Positions 11,236 to 22,322 of a stretch of DNA of 64,000 nucleotides are shown in pieces. The notes under the pieces are model-generated. The model searched no databases. It saw only the letters and a program-made list of their open reading frames with translations, and had not been told where the DNA came from. The number at the start of each line of letters is the position of its first letter. Within the stretch, counting starts at the first letter, position 1. A program made the position numbers and the translations under genes. Where the stretch lies: assembly GCA_036426205.1 (NCBI GenBank), contig CM071579.1, forward strand, positions 13,112,071 to 13,176,070, in the 5' to 3' direction. Source of the DNA: Ascaphus truei. Lineage: Eukaryota; Chordata; Amphibia; Anura; Ascaphidae.

Positions 11236-12409
11236 CGTTCCATTGCTGTGGGGAAGAGTGCAGGGCCCCAGCGATAGCAATTCTTACACCCCCCCTAGTT
11301 GTGCTCCTGTGTGTACACACACAGACACACACAGGATAGCTACAAAACGCTGAATTCCATAAGCATTTTCTGCCCTATTATTATAATATACTGATTGTTA
11401 GAGCCGCAACAACATTAAAAGTGGCCTTTGTCCCTTAACCACAGGCTGACCCTGAATTCGAGTCACTCTTCTTCTATTCGACCAATCTTTCTATAAACAT
11501 TCTCTCCTCGTCCATATATTCTTACATGAACCACCGGCAAGGCATTAGGGATCTGTGGCAGGATGGCCTGTAGCCGAGGTCAGGCAATAGTCCACATGTG
11601 TAGTTTCAGGTTAAAGTAAATCTTGAGTGGCTTTATTTCTCCACAGCATAACTAAACATGTGGGCACACTGTCCCTTTAAGGCATAAACAAAATATATAC
11701 AGTAGCGAAATAAATCCTGCTCCACATTGGGAGAACTTACTAACACTGCAAGCCTATCTATCTGTAACGCTCGGCCTGCCCACAAGCCAGGCAAAACTCC
11801 GGGACTGAGGTGGAAAGGGTAAAACCACACACCTAGCAGCAAACGGGGGCATGGCCGGAGTGTGGAAGTAGCGTAGGTGGTCCGGGTAACTAGAATGTAA
11901 ATGGTACCGTACTTGACAGCTCCGGCGTAGAAGGGTTAAGTTCGTATGCCTAGGGTCGTGGGTTGGAGAGGGCAGCATAATTGATTGTCCGTAAGCCTGG
12001 GTCATGGAGTGGAGAGTGCAGCGTAGTAGATTGTCCGTGTGCCGTGTCCAAGGGTAGTAGAAGTCTGCAGCGTAGAAAGTCCAAAGCGAGGTCCAAAGGG
12101 TTCCAGAGAGCAGCGTAGTAGAGTCCAAAGCAAAAGGTCAAATCCAAGGAGGTCAGCAGAAATTCCAGGGACAGGAGCAAGCACTGAAAAGACAAGAGAG
12201 GCCAGGCAACAGCAGACAGCACCAAGGTACAGAAGCTATGCAGAGCAAAGAGGAAATGGTGAAGGGGAATTATATAGGGAGCTGGGACCAATCAGAGAAA
12301 GGGGAGTGATGGAGGAGCGGCCTGAAGAAGGACCTAATAGGAGAGCAGTTTGTGAAAGTTTGGGACCAATGGGAGTGAGGGGAGGAACAGAGGAGTGACC
12401 TAAATAAGA

Positions 12410-12424
12410 CCCAGATAGAGGAGA
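12410..12424. repeat. 15-bp target-site duplication, left copy
   Basis: CCCAGATAGAGGAGA, identical to 14802-14816. It brackets the PLE insertion and dates the PLE as younger than the host LTR. Confidence 0.85.
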
Positions 12425-14801
12425 GTAAACACAAAAAACAAAACTGTGCGCTACTACCTAACTACCTATAAAGTTTAAATGTATAAATATATACAGTGCA
12501 GTGACTATACCATCAATTTAGTGATAAAAAATGTATAAAAAATTAAACCACAACTCCCACAGTGAGATAGTTAAACATTAAATAATAAGTGCCACATAAC
12601 CGTGTTGGGGATAATGGCGTCTGCAGCTGTAAACGCAGGGGTGGCTCAGCACCCCACACACACTAAGAGAAGGGAAACAAAAGAAAACAGCGCACAACGC
12701 CAAATAGTGAAGCAAATTCAACAATATATTATAGAATTAAAAAGGGGGTAATATATCTGCGTACATAAAAAAGGTTGGTAAAAGGCATGTAGTGTGTATC
12801 ACAACTGTTTACCACTCGGGCTTGTTGATGAGATTCAGGTGCTTGCTTCCCTCTGCTGCTGCAGCTCAGTTGATTCTGGGGCAGGACGTCAGTTTTCACT
12901 CCCCCAGGGGATTTCCTTCATGCAGCCAGGTTCAGCAGCTGGTACTGGGGCTCGGGTGAAATCGCTCCTGCTTCCTAGCCGATATGAAGATGCTCCTGTA
13001 CCTTGGCAGGTGTATCTCTTGCAGAGAGGTTAAAACGCAGCTTGCTGCTGTCTCACAGCAGTGGTGGAGTCAATAGGGAAGTTTGAACAGTCTACAGAGT
13101 CTCTCACAAGTGTCCAAAACAGCAACGAGATGAAATAAAAAAGGACAGGCCAACAAATAGACAAAGGCCAATGTAAGCAGATATAAGGCAACTAGAATGT
13201 TACATCCAAACTAGGTTCGTAGAATTAACTACTTCTTAGGGATAATTAGGCCATTAACCAGAGGTCTTAAATACCTCACATAGATACCTATTGGTCAACC
13301 CAATTAGGGATAGACCAATCATCTATAAATAGGTAATGGTCTGCGTGATAGGGAAGATGTGTAGTTTACTTTTAAAACAACAACCTTTATAACAAGAAAA
13401 CAAAACAAAAAACAATACCTATTTAATATATAAACTTACAATAGACAAAATCTAGCATAAATGATTAAAAACATGCTGGAATAAAAGAAACACAATATTA
13501 GTCGACTTAAAATAGACCCCATCATTACTTGCATAAAAAGATGTAACTAGAAAAAAGTGTAGGATAAAGAAAGGAAAAAAGAGATACAGAGATAAATGAT
13601 ACATCCCCTAGGTACAGAGGGGTGGTGAGCTAAAGATCAATAAAGTGCCCAAATATCCACATCCTCATTTAACCCCTTAGGGGAAATAGGATTCAACTTA
13701 TGTATCCAATATGTCTCTTTAGAAGACAAGTTTTACATCTGTCCCTCCTCTTTATTTATAGGAATCAACTGAATCCCCTTAAAAGTGAGACTTGACGGAT
13801 CTTTATTATGGTGTATCAGGAAGGTTCTAGATACACTATGTTTTCACAACCATTTTTAATATTTGACATGTTCCTGAATCCGAATTTAAGGCTGCGGTGT
13901 TCTGCTACTTTGATACCCCACCGCACATTCCATAGTATACAATATGTGTAGAGGTACATAGAATAAAGTCATCAATATCAATTATCCTACGCTTTTTTCT
14001 AGTTACATCTTTTTATGCAAGTAATGATGGTGTCTATTTTAAGTCGACTAATATTGTGTTTCTTTTATTCCAGCATGTTTTTAATCATTTATGCTAGATT
14101 TTGTCTATATGTAAGTTTATATTAAATAGGTATTGTTTTGTTTTTGTTTTCTTGTTAATAAAGTTGTTGTTTTAAAAGTAAACTACACATCTTCCCTATC
14201 ACGCAGACCATTACCTATTATAGATGATTGGTCTATCCCTAATTGGTTGACCAATAAGGTATCTATGTGAGGTATTTAAGACCTCTGGGTAATGGCCTAA
14301 TTATTCCCTGAAGAAGTAGTTAATTCTACGAAACTAGTTGGATGTAACATTCTATTGCCTTATATCTGCTTACATTGGCCTTTGTCTATGTGTTGGCCTG
14401 TCCTGTTTTTATTTCATCCTGTGTGCTGTTTTGGACACTTGTGAGAGACTCTGTAAGACTGTTCAAACTTCCCTATTGAATCCACCACTGCTGTGAAGAC
14501 AGCAGCAAGCTGCGTTTTAACCTCTCTGCAGAGGATACACCTGCCAAGGTACAGGAGCAGCTTCATATCGGCTAGGAAGCAGGAGCGATTTCACCGAGCC
14601 CCAGTACCAGCTGCTGAACCTGGCTGCATGAAGGGAAATCCCCTTGGGAGTGAAAAGACTGACGTCCTGCCCCAGAATCAACTGAGCTGCAGCAGCAGAG
14701 GGAAGCAAGCACCTGAATCTACAGCTAACAGCCGAGTGGTAAACAGTGTGATACACACTACATGCCTTTTACCAACCTTTTTTATGTACGCAGATATATT
14801 A
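12425..14801 (-). mobile_element. Fold-back Penelope-like insertion
   Basis: An insertion of 2,377 bp with an exact 15-bp target-site duplication. Long inverted arms (about 12749-13570 and 13985-14801) flank a unique core of about 415 bp encoding the last part of a PLE GIY-YIG protein on the reverse strand. The right arm ends exactly at the duplication. The left arm is followed by a further 325 bp (12425-12748) without an inverted partner. The arms hold a CTGAAGA-stem-GAAAC motif, intact at 14313-14337 and decayed at 13215-13240. It is 5' truncated, without reverse transcriptase. Confidence 0.8.
13633..13970 (-). pseudogene. PLE GIY-YIG C-terminal fragment
   Basis: On the reverse strand, 13720-13633 reads SKETYWIHKLNP and then ISPKGLNEDVDIWALY before a stop. 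This is the characteristic PLE carboxyl end (conserved Glu of the nuclease followed by Tyr-Trp-Ile, then a Gly-Leu-Asn motif). Upstream, towards 13970, LKFGFRNMSNIKNGCE is in another frame, so the fragment is frameshifted. Confidence 0.8.
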
Positions 14802-14816
14802 CCCAGATAGAGGAGA
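14802..14816. repeat. 15-bp target-site duplication, right copy
   Basis: Identical to 12410-12424. Confidence 0.85.
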
Positions 14817-15307
14817 ACTGCTAGAGGCTAAGGGAGTGGTCAGAGTAAGGGGAGGAGTGGAGGGACAGACAAGGGAAGAACAGAAAGGGAAGGAGGACCT
14901 GAGAGGCAAAGCTGATGGGTATAGGGCGTGTAGGGTATGTGCGTCACATCCGAGGAGGCGGAGAATGGGGGAGGCACACCGGAGGGTCTGGGAGCAGACA
15001 AAAGGGGAGGAGCAGAGGGACGGAGAGGGGAAGGGTCAGGTAAGGAAGGAGAACCGGGGAGGCGGAATTGACGGGACCGGGATGGAGACACGCAAGGGGC
15101 ATGCGCCGCGTCAGCGGAGGTGGAGTCAGGTGCCCGGCGCCAACTAATGGCGACTTAGGTGCGCATGCGCCCATAGGGCTGACGCGCGTGGGCTGGAGGT
15201 GCGGGGACAGCAGCCAGGAGCAGGGAATGCCGCCGGGAGCCTGCACGGCCTGTGAAAAAGGTAAGGATGCGCTGAACGCGGGTATAGCCGCAGCGCAAAT
15301 CCTTACA

Positions 15308-16069
15308 TTATCAGGCTGGCTGGTTAATCCATAACCAAACCATTAGTATATATTAAACAGTCAGAAATATAACATGAACAGTTCTTACTGTGACTTTTAG
15401 AGCTGTAGTTGTGAATCCGTCTGCATAGCAGCTTGTCTATGATAGCACTGAGAGAGAGAGCAAAAGCATAGCTCTTACTGTCCTTTAGAGAGAGTAGTGG
15501 GAGTCCATCTGGCTAGCAGCTCACATAGAAGAGGTCTGAGGTAGCCACCTACTACAAGCAACAACTTCCTTATATACCCTGCTGGTTATCAGGTGTCTGC
15601 TTACTTCCTGATTGTTCAGCTTCCTCCTGAGTTAACCCTCTGAGTGCTGGATGAAGCACTCAGACGTATCTCTCCCAGGCATATCTGTTAGTGGCTGACT
15701 TCCCCCTGTCACAGGCTCTATAATAGTTTAGAAAAAGATGCTATAATTACAGGAGGTAATGCATGTTCATTTTCAGGGCAGGTGATATGATATGCTACAG
15801 TTGTTTCATTCTTAATCCGTGTTTGTAATATGCCATATGGGGGGTTTATTTACTAAGCATTTTTATTTACAAACATTTTTTTTACTGCCCAATTGTTTTG
15901 TGTCAAACTCCAATTTCAACTGTGCTTTTGTACACCTAGCCCTATGTACTAAGCTCTGATTTCTCTCTGCGCAAAAAAAATATTCTTCCTTTTGTTTTGA
16001 TGCACAGAAATGAAACAGTCCAGACAAAGGTAACTGAGGCTCAAAACAGAGCCTAAATAACATACAATT
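15308..16069. other. Repeat-like sequence without genes
   Basis: Includes a segment (15310-15720) with internally repeated text (TTACTGT...AGAG...GAGTCC) that looks like an old LTR. No coding signal or firm ends. Confidence 0.3.
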
Positions 16070-16340
16070 TATATCTCTTTCAAAAATAAATGAATAGATG
16101 AAATGCTCCTCTGATTATGATCACATCTATGAAAACAGTCCTGAGTAGAGAAACATGAATTGTAACAAGTGCATTTGTTGTAAAATGCAATACTATAGCG
16201 ATACCTCTGGTATACTCTCTCCAATAAGATTGTCATATCTCTTGGTGTATACAACGTACACAGAAAAAACAATGAACATAAACATAAACATTTGCAGCCC
16301 ATATCCAAGTAGCCCATTATAAGTGGCATGACTATTGAAC
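16070..16340 (-). repeat. Interspersed repeat shared with 23380-23850
   Basis: The reverse complement contains TGTGTACGTTGTATA, GATATGACAATCTTATTGGA and TATTGCATTTTACAACAAA in the same order as 23380-23790 on the plus strand. Its position next to a PLE there suggests PLE untranslated sequence; that is inference. Confidence 0.55.
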
Positions 16341-16468
16341 AACTGAAGTTTAAAAGGAAGTTCAAAAGAAGTGAGGAAGAAGTGGACACCCCATCTGGCC
16401 CTGATTCCTGCATTTGAACTACGCTGGAAAGGAGGATATCATCAAGACCAGACTGCATCATTACTGCT

Positions 16469-18082
16469 GTGATGCTGCGTTTACCATTTATATTTGCTGT
16501 GACTTCACTTCTTCTCAAATTATGCACTTCTTTTTACCAGCCTCAGTATGTCTCAAACTCTATTCATATATCTCCATCTCTCCTTTCTTCACCACTTCTC
16601 AGTTCACATGAACTTCTTTCTTACCTGCGTCCTCTGACACCACACAGCTATATCCCCTGCACTAAAAAACACCCCTACAAATCCTCCTCACACATCCTCT
16701 TTCTATCCATGCTTCTCCTCCTTGCTTCTGGGGATATCTCTCCCAATCCTGGTCCCTGTCTTATTTCAACTTGCTCTCGTCCTCGCCTCCCACATGCAAC
16801 TTCTACTCCTTCTGGTGTCAACCCCTCCAACCTCATACCCATCCCCTGCCACCCTCCCTCCTCTCTCCCTTTCTCCTGTGCCCTTTGGAATGCTCGCTCC
16901 CTCTCTAACAAGTTCCTCTCTGTACATGACTTCTTTCTCTCTCACTCCCTGCTTCTCTTTGCTATAACTGAGACCTGGCTCACTCAGTCTGACTCTGCTC
17001 TGGAAGCTGCCCTCTCCTATGGTGGCCTTTCCTTCTCCCACACTCCGCGCCTTGATGGCAGGGGTGGAGGCATGGGGCTCCTGCTCTCCTCTGTCTGTCG
17101 TTACCGAACCCTTCCTATTCCCCCCTCTCTTGCTTTTCCCTCCTTTGAGGCTCACACTGTCCAGATCTTCTCTCCTCTCCCTGTCCATGTGGCGGTCATC
17201 TATCGCCCACCTACCTCTACTCATCCCCCTTCTGCCTTTCTCTCTCACTTTGAATCCTGGCTCTCTTTCTTTCTCTCCTCAGACTCCCCTGTTCTTCTCC
17301 TTGGGGACTTCAATTGCCACATTGATGACCCCTCTCTCTCTTGGGCTTCCCGCTTTCTTTCTCTAACCTCTTCTTTTGGCCTTCAACAGTGGACTGCAGC
17401 CAGCACCCACAAGGATGGCCACTACTTAGACCTGGTTTTCACTAAAAACTTCTCTCTCTCTGATTTCTCCATTTCCCCCTTTCCTCTCTCTGACCATCAT
17501 CTCATCTCATTCTCTTTATCTCGCTTCTCCCCTTCTCCACCTCCATCTACACCCCGGTTCTGCAGAAACCTGCGCTCTATTCACTTACCTGACTTTGAGT
17601 CCACTTTACACTCCTCCCTCTCCTCTCTCAGCTCTGCTACAGACCCTGACAACCTGGTCAGAAAGTACAACTCTGTCTTGTCCTCGTCTCTTGATCTACA
17701 TGCCCCGCTTTCTCTCTGCCGCCCTCGCCCTTCTAACCCTAGACCCTGGCTAAATTCCCACACGCGCATGCTGCGTTCCTCCACTCGTTCCTCTGAACGC
17801 CTCTGGAGGAAGTCTCACACTCTCGCAGACTTCCTTCACTACAAATTTATGCTATCCTGTTTCAACTCTGCCCTCTCGCAAGCTAAACAAGCCTACTTTT
17901 CTGCACTAATCAACATGCACAAGTCTAACCCACGCCGACTGTTCTCTGTCTTTGATACTCTACTCAAACCACCCTCAGCTGCCTCTCCTTCCTCCATCTC
18001 CGCTCAGGACTTTGCTGACTATTTTAAGGAAAAGGTGGAATCCATACGGAAAACCCTCACTTTACACATTATCTTGCTGTGA
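16469..18082 (+). pseudogene. L2/CR1-type LINE ORF2, endonuclease half
   Basis: An open frame of 537 codons. Residues 1-22 are hydrophobic and signal-like. Residues 81-96 hold a 2A-like motif, GDISPNPGP. The AP endonuclease follows, with WNARSL, ITETWLT, VIYRPP, LLLGDFNCH and a final SDHHLISFSL block. The linker towards the reverse transcriptase contains SLCRPRPSNPRPWLNSHTR and [15 protein letters not shown]. The frame then runs off into unrelated codons at about 18050, where the sequence jumps back to an earlier part of the element. Family assignment rests on the endonuclease, the 2A position and the YADD domain downstream. Confidence 0.85.
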
Positions 18083-19466
18083 CTTCACTTCTTCTCAAAT
18101 TATGCACTTCTTTTTACCAGCCCTCAGTATGTCTCAAACTCTATTCATATATCTCACATCTCTCCTTTCTTCACCACTCTCAGTTCACATGAACTTCTTT
18201 CTTACCTGCGTCCTCTGACACCAACACAGCTATATCCCCTGCACTAAAAAACACCCCTACAATCCCCCTCACAATCCTCTTTCTATCCATGCTCTCTCCT
18301 CCTGTTCTGGGGATATCTCTCCCAATCCTGGTCCCTGTCTTATTTCAACTTGCTCTCGTCCATCGCCTCCCACATGCAACTTCTACTTCCTTCTGGTGTC
18401 AACCCCTCCACCTCATACCCATCCCCTGCCACCCTCCCTCCTCTCTCCCTTTCTCCTGTGCCCTTTGGAATGCTCGCTCCCTCTCTAACAAGTTCCTCTC
18501 TGTACATGACTTCTTTCTCTCTCACTCCCTGCTTCTCTTTGCTATACTGAGACCTGCTCACTCAGTCTGACTTCTCTGGAAGCTGCCCTCTCCTATGGTG
18601 GCCTTTCTTCTACCACTCGCGCCTTGATGGCAGGGGTGGAGGCATGGGGCTCCTGCTCTCCTCTGTCTGTCGTTACCGAACCCTTCCTATTCCCCCCTCT
18701 CTGTCTTTTCCCTCCTTTGAGGCTCACATGTCAGATCTTCTCTCTCTCCTGTAATGTGGCGGTCATCTATGCCCCCTACCTCTACTCACTCACCCCTTCT
18801 TGCCTTTCTCTCTCACTTTGAATCCTGGCTCTCTTTCTTTCTCTCCCAGACTCCCCTGTTTCTTCTCCTTGGGACTTCAATTGCCACATTGATGCCCCCC
18901 TCTCTCTTGGGCTTCCCGCTTTCTTTCTCTAACCTCTTCTTTTGGCCTCAACATGGACTGCAGCCAGCACCCACAAGGATGGCCACTACTTAGACCTGGT
19001 TTTCACTAAAAACTTCTCTCTCTCTGATTTCTCCATTTCCCTTCCCCTTTCCTCTCTCTGACCATCATCTCATCTCATTCTCTTTATCTCGCTTCTCCCC
19101 TTCTCCCCCCCATCTACACCCCGGTTCTGCAGACCCTGCGCTCATTCACTTACCTGACTTTGAGTCCCCTTTACACTCCTCCCTCTCCTCCTCAGCTCTG
19201 CTACAGACCCTGACAACCTGGTCAGAAAGTACAACTCTGTCTTGTCCTCGTCTCTTGATCTACATGCCCCGCTCTCTCTGCCGCCCTCGCCCTTCTAACC
19301 CTAGACCCTGGCTAAATTCCCACACCGCATGCTGCGTTCCTCCATCACTCGTTCCTCTGAACGCCTCTGGAGGAAGTCTCACACTCTCGCAGACTTCCTT
19401 CACTACAAATTTATGCTATCCTGTTTCAACTCTGCCCTCTCGCAGCTAAACAAGCCTACTTTTCTG
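18074..19466 (+). pseudogene. Indel-ridden second copy of the LINE endonuclease region
   Basis: Repeats about 16495-17898 almost word for word, but with dozens of one-base losses and gains, mostly in homopolymers (for example CTATACTGAGACCTG against CTATAACTGAGACCTGG). No frame survives more than about 90 codons. It ends in CTACTTTTCTG exactly at the N run. The error style is that of uncorrected long reads rather than evolutionary decay. Confidence 0.8.
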
Positions 19467-19515
19467 NNNNNNNNNNNNNNNNNNNNNNNNNNNNNNNNNN
19501 NNNNNNNNNNNNNNN
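19467..19515. other. Assembly gap (49 N)
   Basis: 49 undetermined bases. In the first copy, at about 17898, the bases flanking the gap are directly adjacent (TTTTCTG then CACTAATC), so the true gap length is probably zero or negative. Confidence 0.98.
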
Positions 19516-21290
19516 CACTAATCAACATGCACAAGTCTAACCCACGCCGACTGTTCTCTGTCTTTGATACTCTACTCAAACCACCCTCAGCTGCCTCTCC
19601 TTCCTCCATCTCCGCTCAGGACTTTGCTGACTATTTTAAGGAAAAGGTGGAATCCATACGGCAGAACATCCCCTCTGTTTCTTCCCCCCATCCTACACCT
19701 CTTCCTAACTCTCCTCCTGCCTTCCTTGAGTCTTTTTCCACTGTCTCAGAGGAGGATGTGTCGCTGTTGATCTCCTCTTCTCCCTCTACCACTTGCCCTC
19801 TTGACCCCATTCCCTCCCATCTCCTAAAACCTCTTGCTCCTACTATAATCCCTACGCTCACACACATTTTTAACTCCTCCCTCTGCTCTGGAACCTTTCC
19901 ATCCTCCTTCAAACATGCAACAGTCATACCATTACTCAAAAACAGCAAGCTTGACCCTACCTGTCTTTCTAACTATCGACCTGTCTCCCTCCTGCCTTTT
20001 GCCTCTAAACTACTTGAACGTCTTGTATTCTCTCGCTTGCTCCATTTTCTCAACACCTATTCTCTCCTAGACCCTCTACAATCTGGCTTCCGCACTGCTC
20101 ACTCCACCGAAACAGCCCTCACCAAAATAACTGACGACCTCCATGCTGCCAAAGACAGAGGTCATTACACTCTGCTCATATTACTCGACCTCTCTGCAGC
20201 ATTTGACACCGTGGACCACCCTCTTCTCCTCCACATTCTCCATACTCTAGGTATTCGGAACAAAGCTCTATCCTGGATCTCATCCTACCTCTCCCATCGT
20301 ACTTTTAGTGTCTCTTCTGCTAACACCTCCTCCTCCTCTATTGATCTCTCTGTGGGGGTACCCCAGGGCTCTGTCCTGGGACCTCTTCTCTTTTCTCTGT
20401 ACACACTCTCTCTAGGTGACCTTATAACATCTTTTGGGTTTAATTATCACCTCTATGCCGACGACACACAAATATACTTTTCAACACCTGACCTTACACC
20501 TGCTGTACAAACCAAAGTTTCTGAATGTCTCTCTGCTATATCATCCTGGATGGCCCTCCGACGCCTTAAACTCAACATGGCTAAAACAGAGCTCCTCATA
20601 CTTCCTCCCAAACCTGGCCCTACTACCTCCTTCCACATTACTGTTGGAACTACAATCATTCACCCAGTAGCCCAAGCACGCTGCCTAGGGGTCATGTTCG
20701 ACTCCTCTCTCACATTCGCCCCTCACATTCAAAACATTTCTAAAACTTGTCGCTTTTTCCTCCGCAATATAACTAAGATACGCCCTTTCCTCTGTTGTTC
20801 GACTGCTAAAACTCTGACTCAGGCCCTCATTCTCTCCCGTCTTGATTACTGTAACCTCCTGCTGTCCGGCCTTCCTGCCTCTCACCTGTCTCCCCTACAA
20901 TCTATCCTAAATGCTGCTGCCAGAATCACTCTACTCTTTCCTAGATCTGTCTCAGCATCTCCCCTCATGAAATCCCTCTCCTGGCTTCCGATCAAATCCC
21001 GCATCTCACACTCCATTCTTCTCCTCACTTTTAAAGCTTTACATTCTTCTGCCCCTCCTTACATCTCATCCCTAATTTCTCGGTATGCACCATCCAGACT
21101 CTTGCGTTCTTCTCAAGGATGTCTTCTTTCTACCCCTTTTGTATCTAAAGCCCTCTCCCGCCTTAAACCTTTTTCACTGACTGCCCCACACCTCTGGAAT
21201 GCCTTTCCCCTCAGTACCCGACTAGCACCCTCTCTATCCACCTTTAAGACCCACCTTAAGACACACTTGCTTAAAGAAGCATATGAATAG
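19516..21290 (+). CDS. L2/CR1-type LINE ORF2, reverse transcriptase half
   Basis: An open frame of about 590 codons after the gap. It contains the LINE reverse-transcriptase motifs in order: a region 1-2 block ([12 protein letters not shown]), [31 protein letters not shown], the palm motif [31 protein letters not shown], catalytic YADDT (codons at 20454-20465), then [25 protein letters not shown] and the C-terminal HLWNAFP block. It ends with [11 protein letters not shown]. The reverse-transcriptase half is uninterrupted, so this copy is recent. It primes reverse transcription of its own RNA at nicked target DNA. The upstream half lies at 16469-18050. Confidence 0.9.
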
Positions 21291-21580
21291 CACTGTGGAT
21301 ATTCTAAACACGATACATAATGCTTGGCCCCCTGCAGACGCACTTACCAGAACTCCCTCCTACTGTCTCTGTACGTTCTCCCTACCTACCAATTAGACTG
21401 TAAGCTCCTTGGGGCAGGGACTCCTCTTCCGAAATGTTACTTTTATGTCTAAAGCACTTATTCCCATGATCTGTTATTTATATTATCTGTTATTTATTTG
21501 ATTACCACATGTATTACTACTGTGAAGCGCTATGTACACTAATGGCGCTATATAAATAAAGACATACAATACAATACAAT
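21291..21580 (+). mobile_element. L2 LINE 3' untranslated end and ACAAT tail
   Basis: Short 3' UTR with TGTAAGCTCCTTGGGGCAGG, GAAGCGCTATGTAC and GCGCTATATAAATAAAGAC, then a tandem ACAAT tail at 21562-21580. The same 3' end is found at 24070-24345 (reverse), 27416-27600 and, more diverged, 7395-7535. That fits 3'-end recognition by the element's enzyme or a SINE using the same tail. Confidence 0.85.
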
Positions 21581-21839
21581 AAGCGCCTATACCATATTCA
21601 AATAGATCTCCTTATAAAACAATAGAGAAATCTTTTTATGAAAAAGTTAAAAAGAATCATCCCAAAGGGATTTACCTAAAGGATTATAACAAAAATATTC
21701 CATATGCATATATAAATGTACATCCCTTTGAGACTGTGCTCAAGAGATAATGAAACATCAGTAACAACCCTAACTATTGTAGGTATGTATATGTATATGT
21801 ATATATATACCATAATACTGAGTTAAGTTATGGTGAGTA

Positions 21840-22106
21840 AAAAAAGTGACAAAAACCCTCCACAGGAAAGCAAATATGCAAATACAACTGTATGCACATT
21901 TGCATGTCTTAGGTAGGTCTGCAACCCCGCCTTTTCCCATCATCACCCAGCATACAGCACTTCCACTGCAGCAAGGGATTCTGGGAAATGAAATGCAAAT
22001 GAGCACACAGTGTCACTTTTTGCCTCAAAAAACATTTTTAACATGGTTCCCTATAGGCTTAAGCTTGCTGCATGGTCACAGCTTTGAGCACAGCCAGGGT
22101 TAAGGT
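21840..22106 (-). promoter_or_regulatory. PLE pseudo-LTR with octamer and SPH-like module
   Basis: Downstream of the hammerhead in element orientation. It carries an octamer ATGCAAAT (plus strand 21993-22000) immediately beside TTTCCCAGAATCCCTTGC on the reverse strand (about 21971-21990). The latter fits the ZNF143/SPH consensus as I recall it at nearly every position. Octamer plus SPH is the layout of distal elements of vertebrate snRNA-type promoters. Related copies lie at 5585-5830, 41610-41650, 42495-42530, 42765-42785, 42918-42955 and 43081-43100. Promoter activity is inferred. Confidence 0.5.
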
Positions 22107-22188
22107 ACATACCCAGAAAACCACCCACAGACAGCTGTTTCGACCTTAATGGGTCTCATCAGCGTGGGGCTGATTTAACTGGGTATGC
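22107..22188 (-). ncRNA. Type I hammerhead ribozyme of a Penelope-like element
   Basis: Reverse strand, 5' to 3'. Distal stem I GCATACCCAG (22188-22179) pairs with CTGGGTATGT (22116-22107). Proximal stem I CCCACG (22168-22163) pairs with TGTGGG (22129-22124, one G-U). The core is CTGATGA (22162-22156). Stem II is GACC/GGTC with loop CATTAA. Then GAAA (22141-22138). Short stem III ACAGCTGT brings GTC with C17 at 22130; cleavage is expected after 22130. All invariant core bases and the G-C pair closing stem II are present, and stem I has the internal loops needed for tertiary contact with loop II. Hammerheads are known in PLE pseudo-LTRs. This one sits just 3' of a GIY-YIG remnant on the same strand. 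Confidence 0.85.
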
Positions 22189-22322
22189 AAAGAGGCTATG
22201 GGATAGGCTATACCATAATACTGAGTATATATTATCAAAAGGTAATAAATCACATGAATATTGATATCTCTGAGGAGAGTCACTAATAGAATAGTCATTT
22301 ATAGCCAGAAAAAATTAGGCAT

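Larger units (their letters stand above)
11552..15307 (-). mobile_element. LTR (reverse strand), split by a PLE insertion
   Basis: Read on the reverse strand the unit starts TGTAAGGATTTGCGCTGCGG and ends CTGCCACA, giving TG...CA ends. Without the 2.39-kb insertion and its duplicated site it would be about 1.36 kb. Internal repeats of a GCAGCGTAGTAGA-like unit occur at 11990-12125. I found no clear flanking duplication, primer-binding site or polypurine tract, so it may be a solo or eroded LTR. The family is not recognised. Confidence 0.5.

Noticed and set aside
10711..11353. Long overlapping plus-strand reading frames (about 130-200 codons)
   Set aside because: They read through a C/T-rich minisatellite in all three frames; the translation is low complexity without domains.
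16675..17784. Reverse-strand frames opposite the LINE ORF
   Set aside because: Shadows of the LINE coding region with repetitive Glu/Arg/Gly composition.
18074..19466. A second, independently evolved LINE copy
   Set aside because: Differences are mainly homopolymer indels and the copy ends at the N run; misassembly is the simpler explanation.
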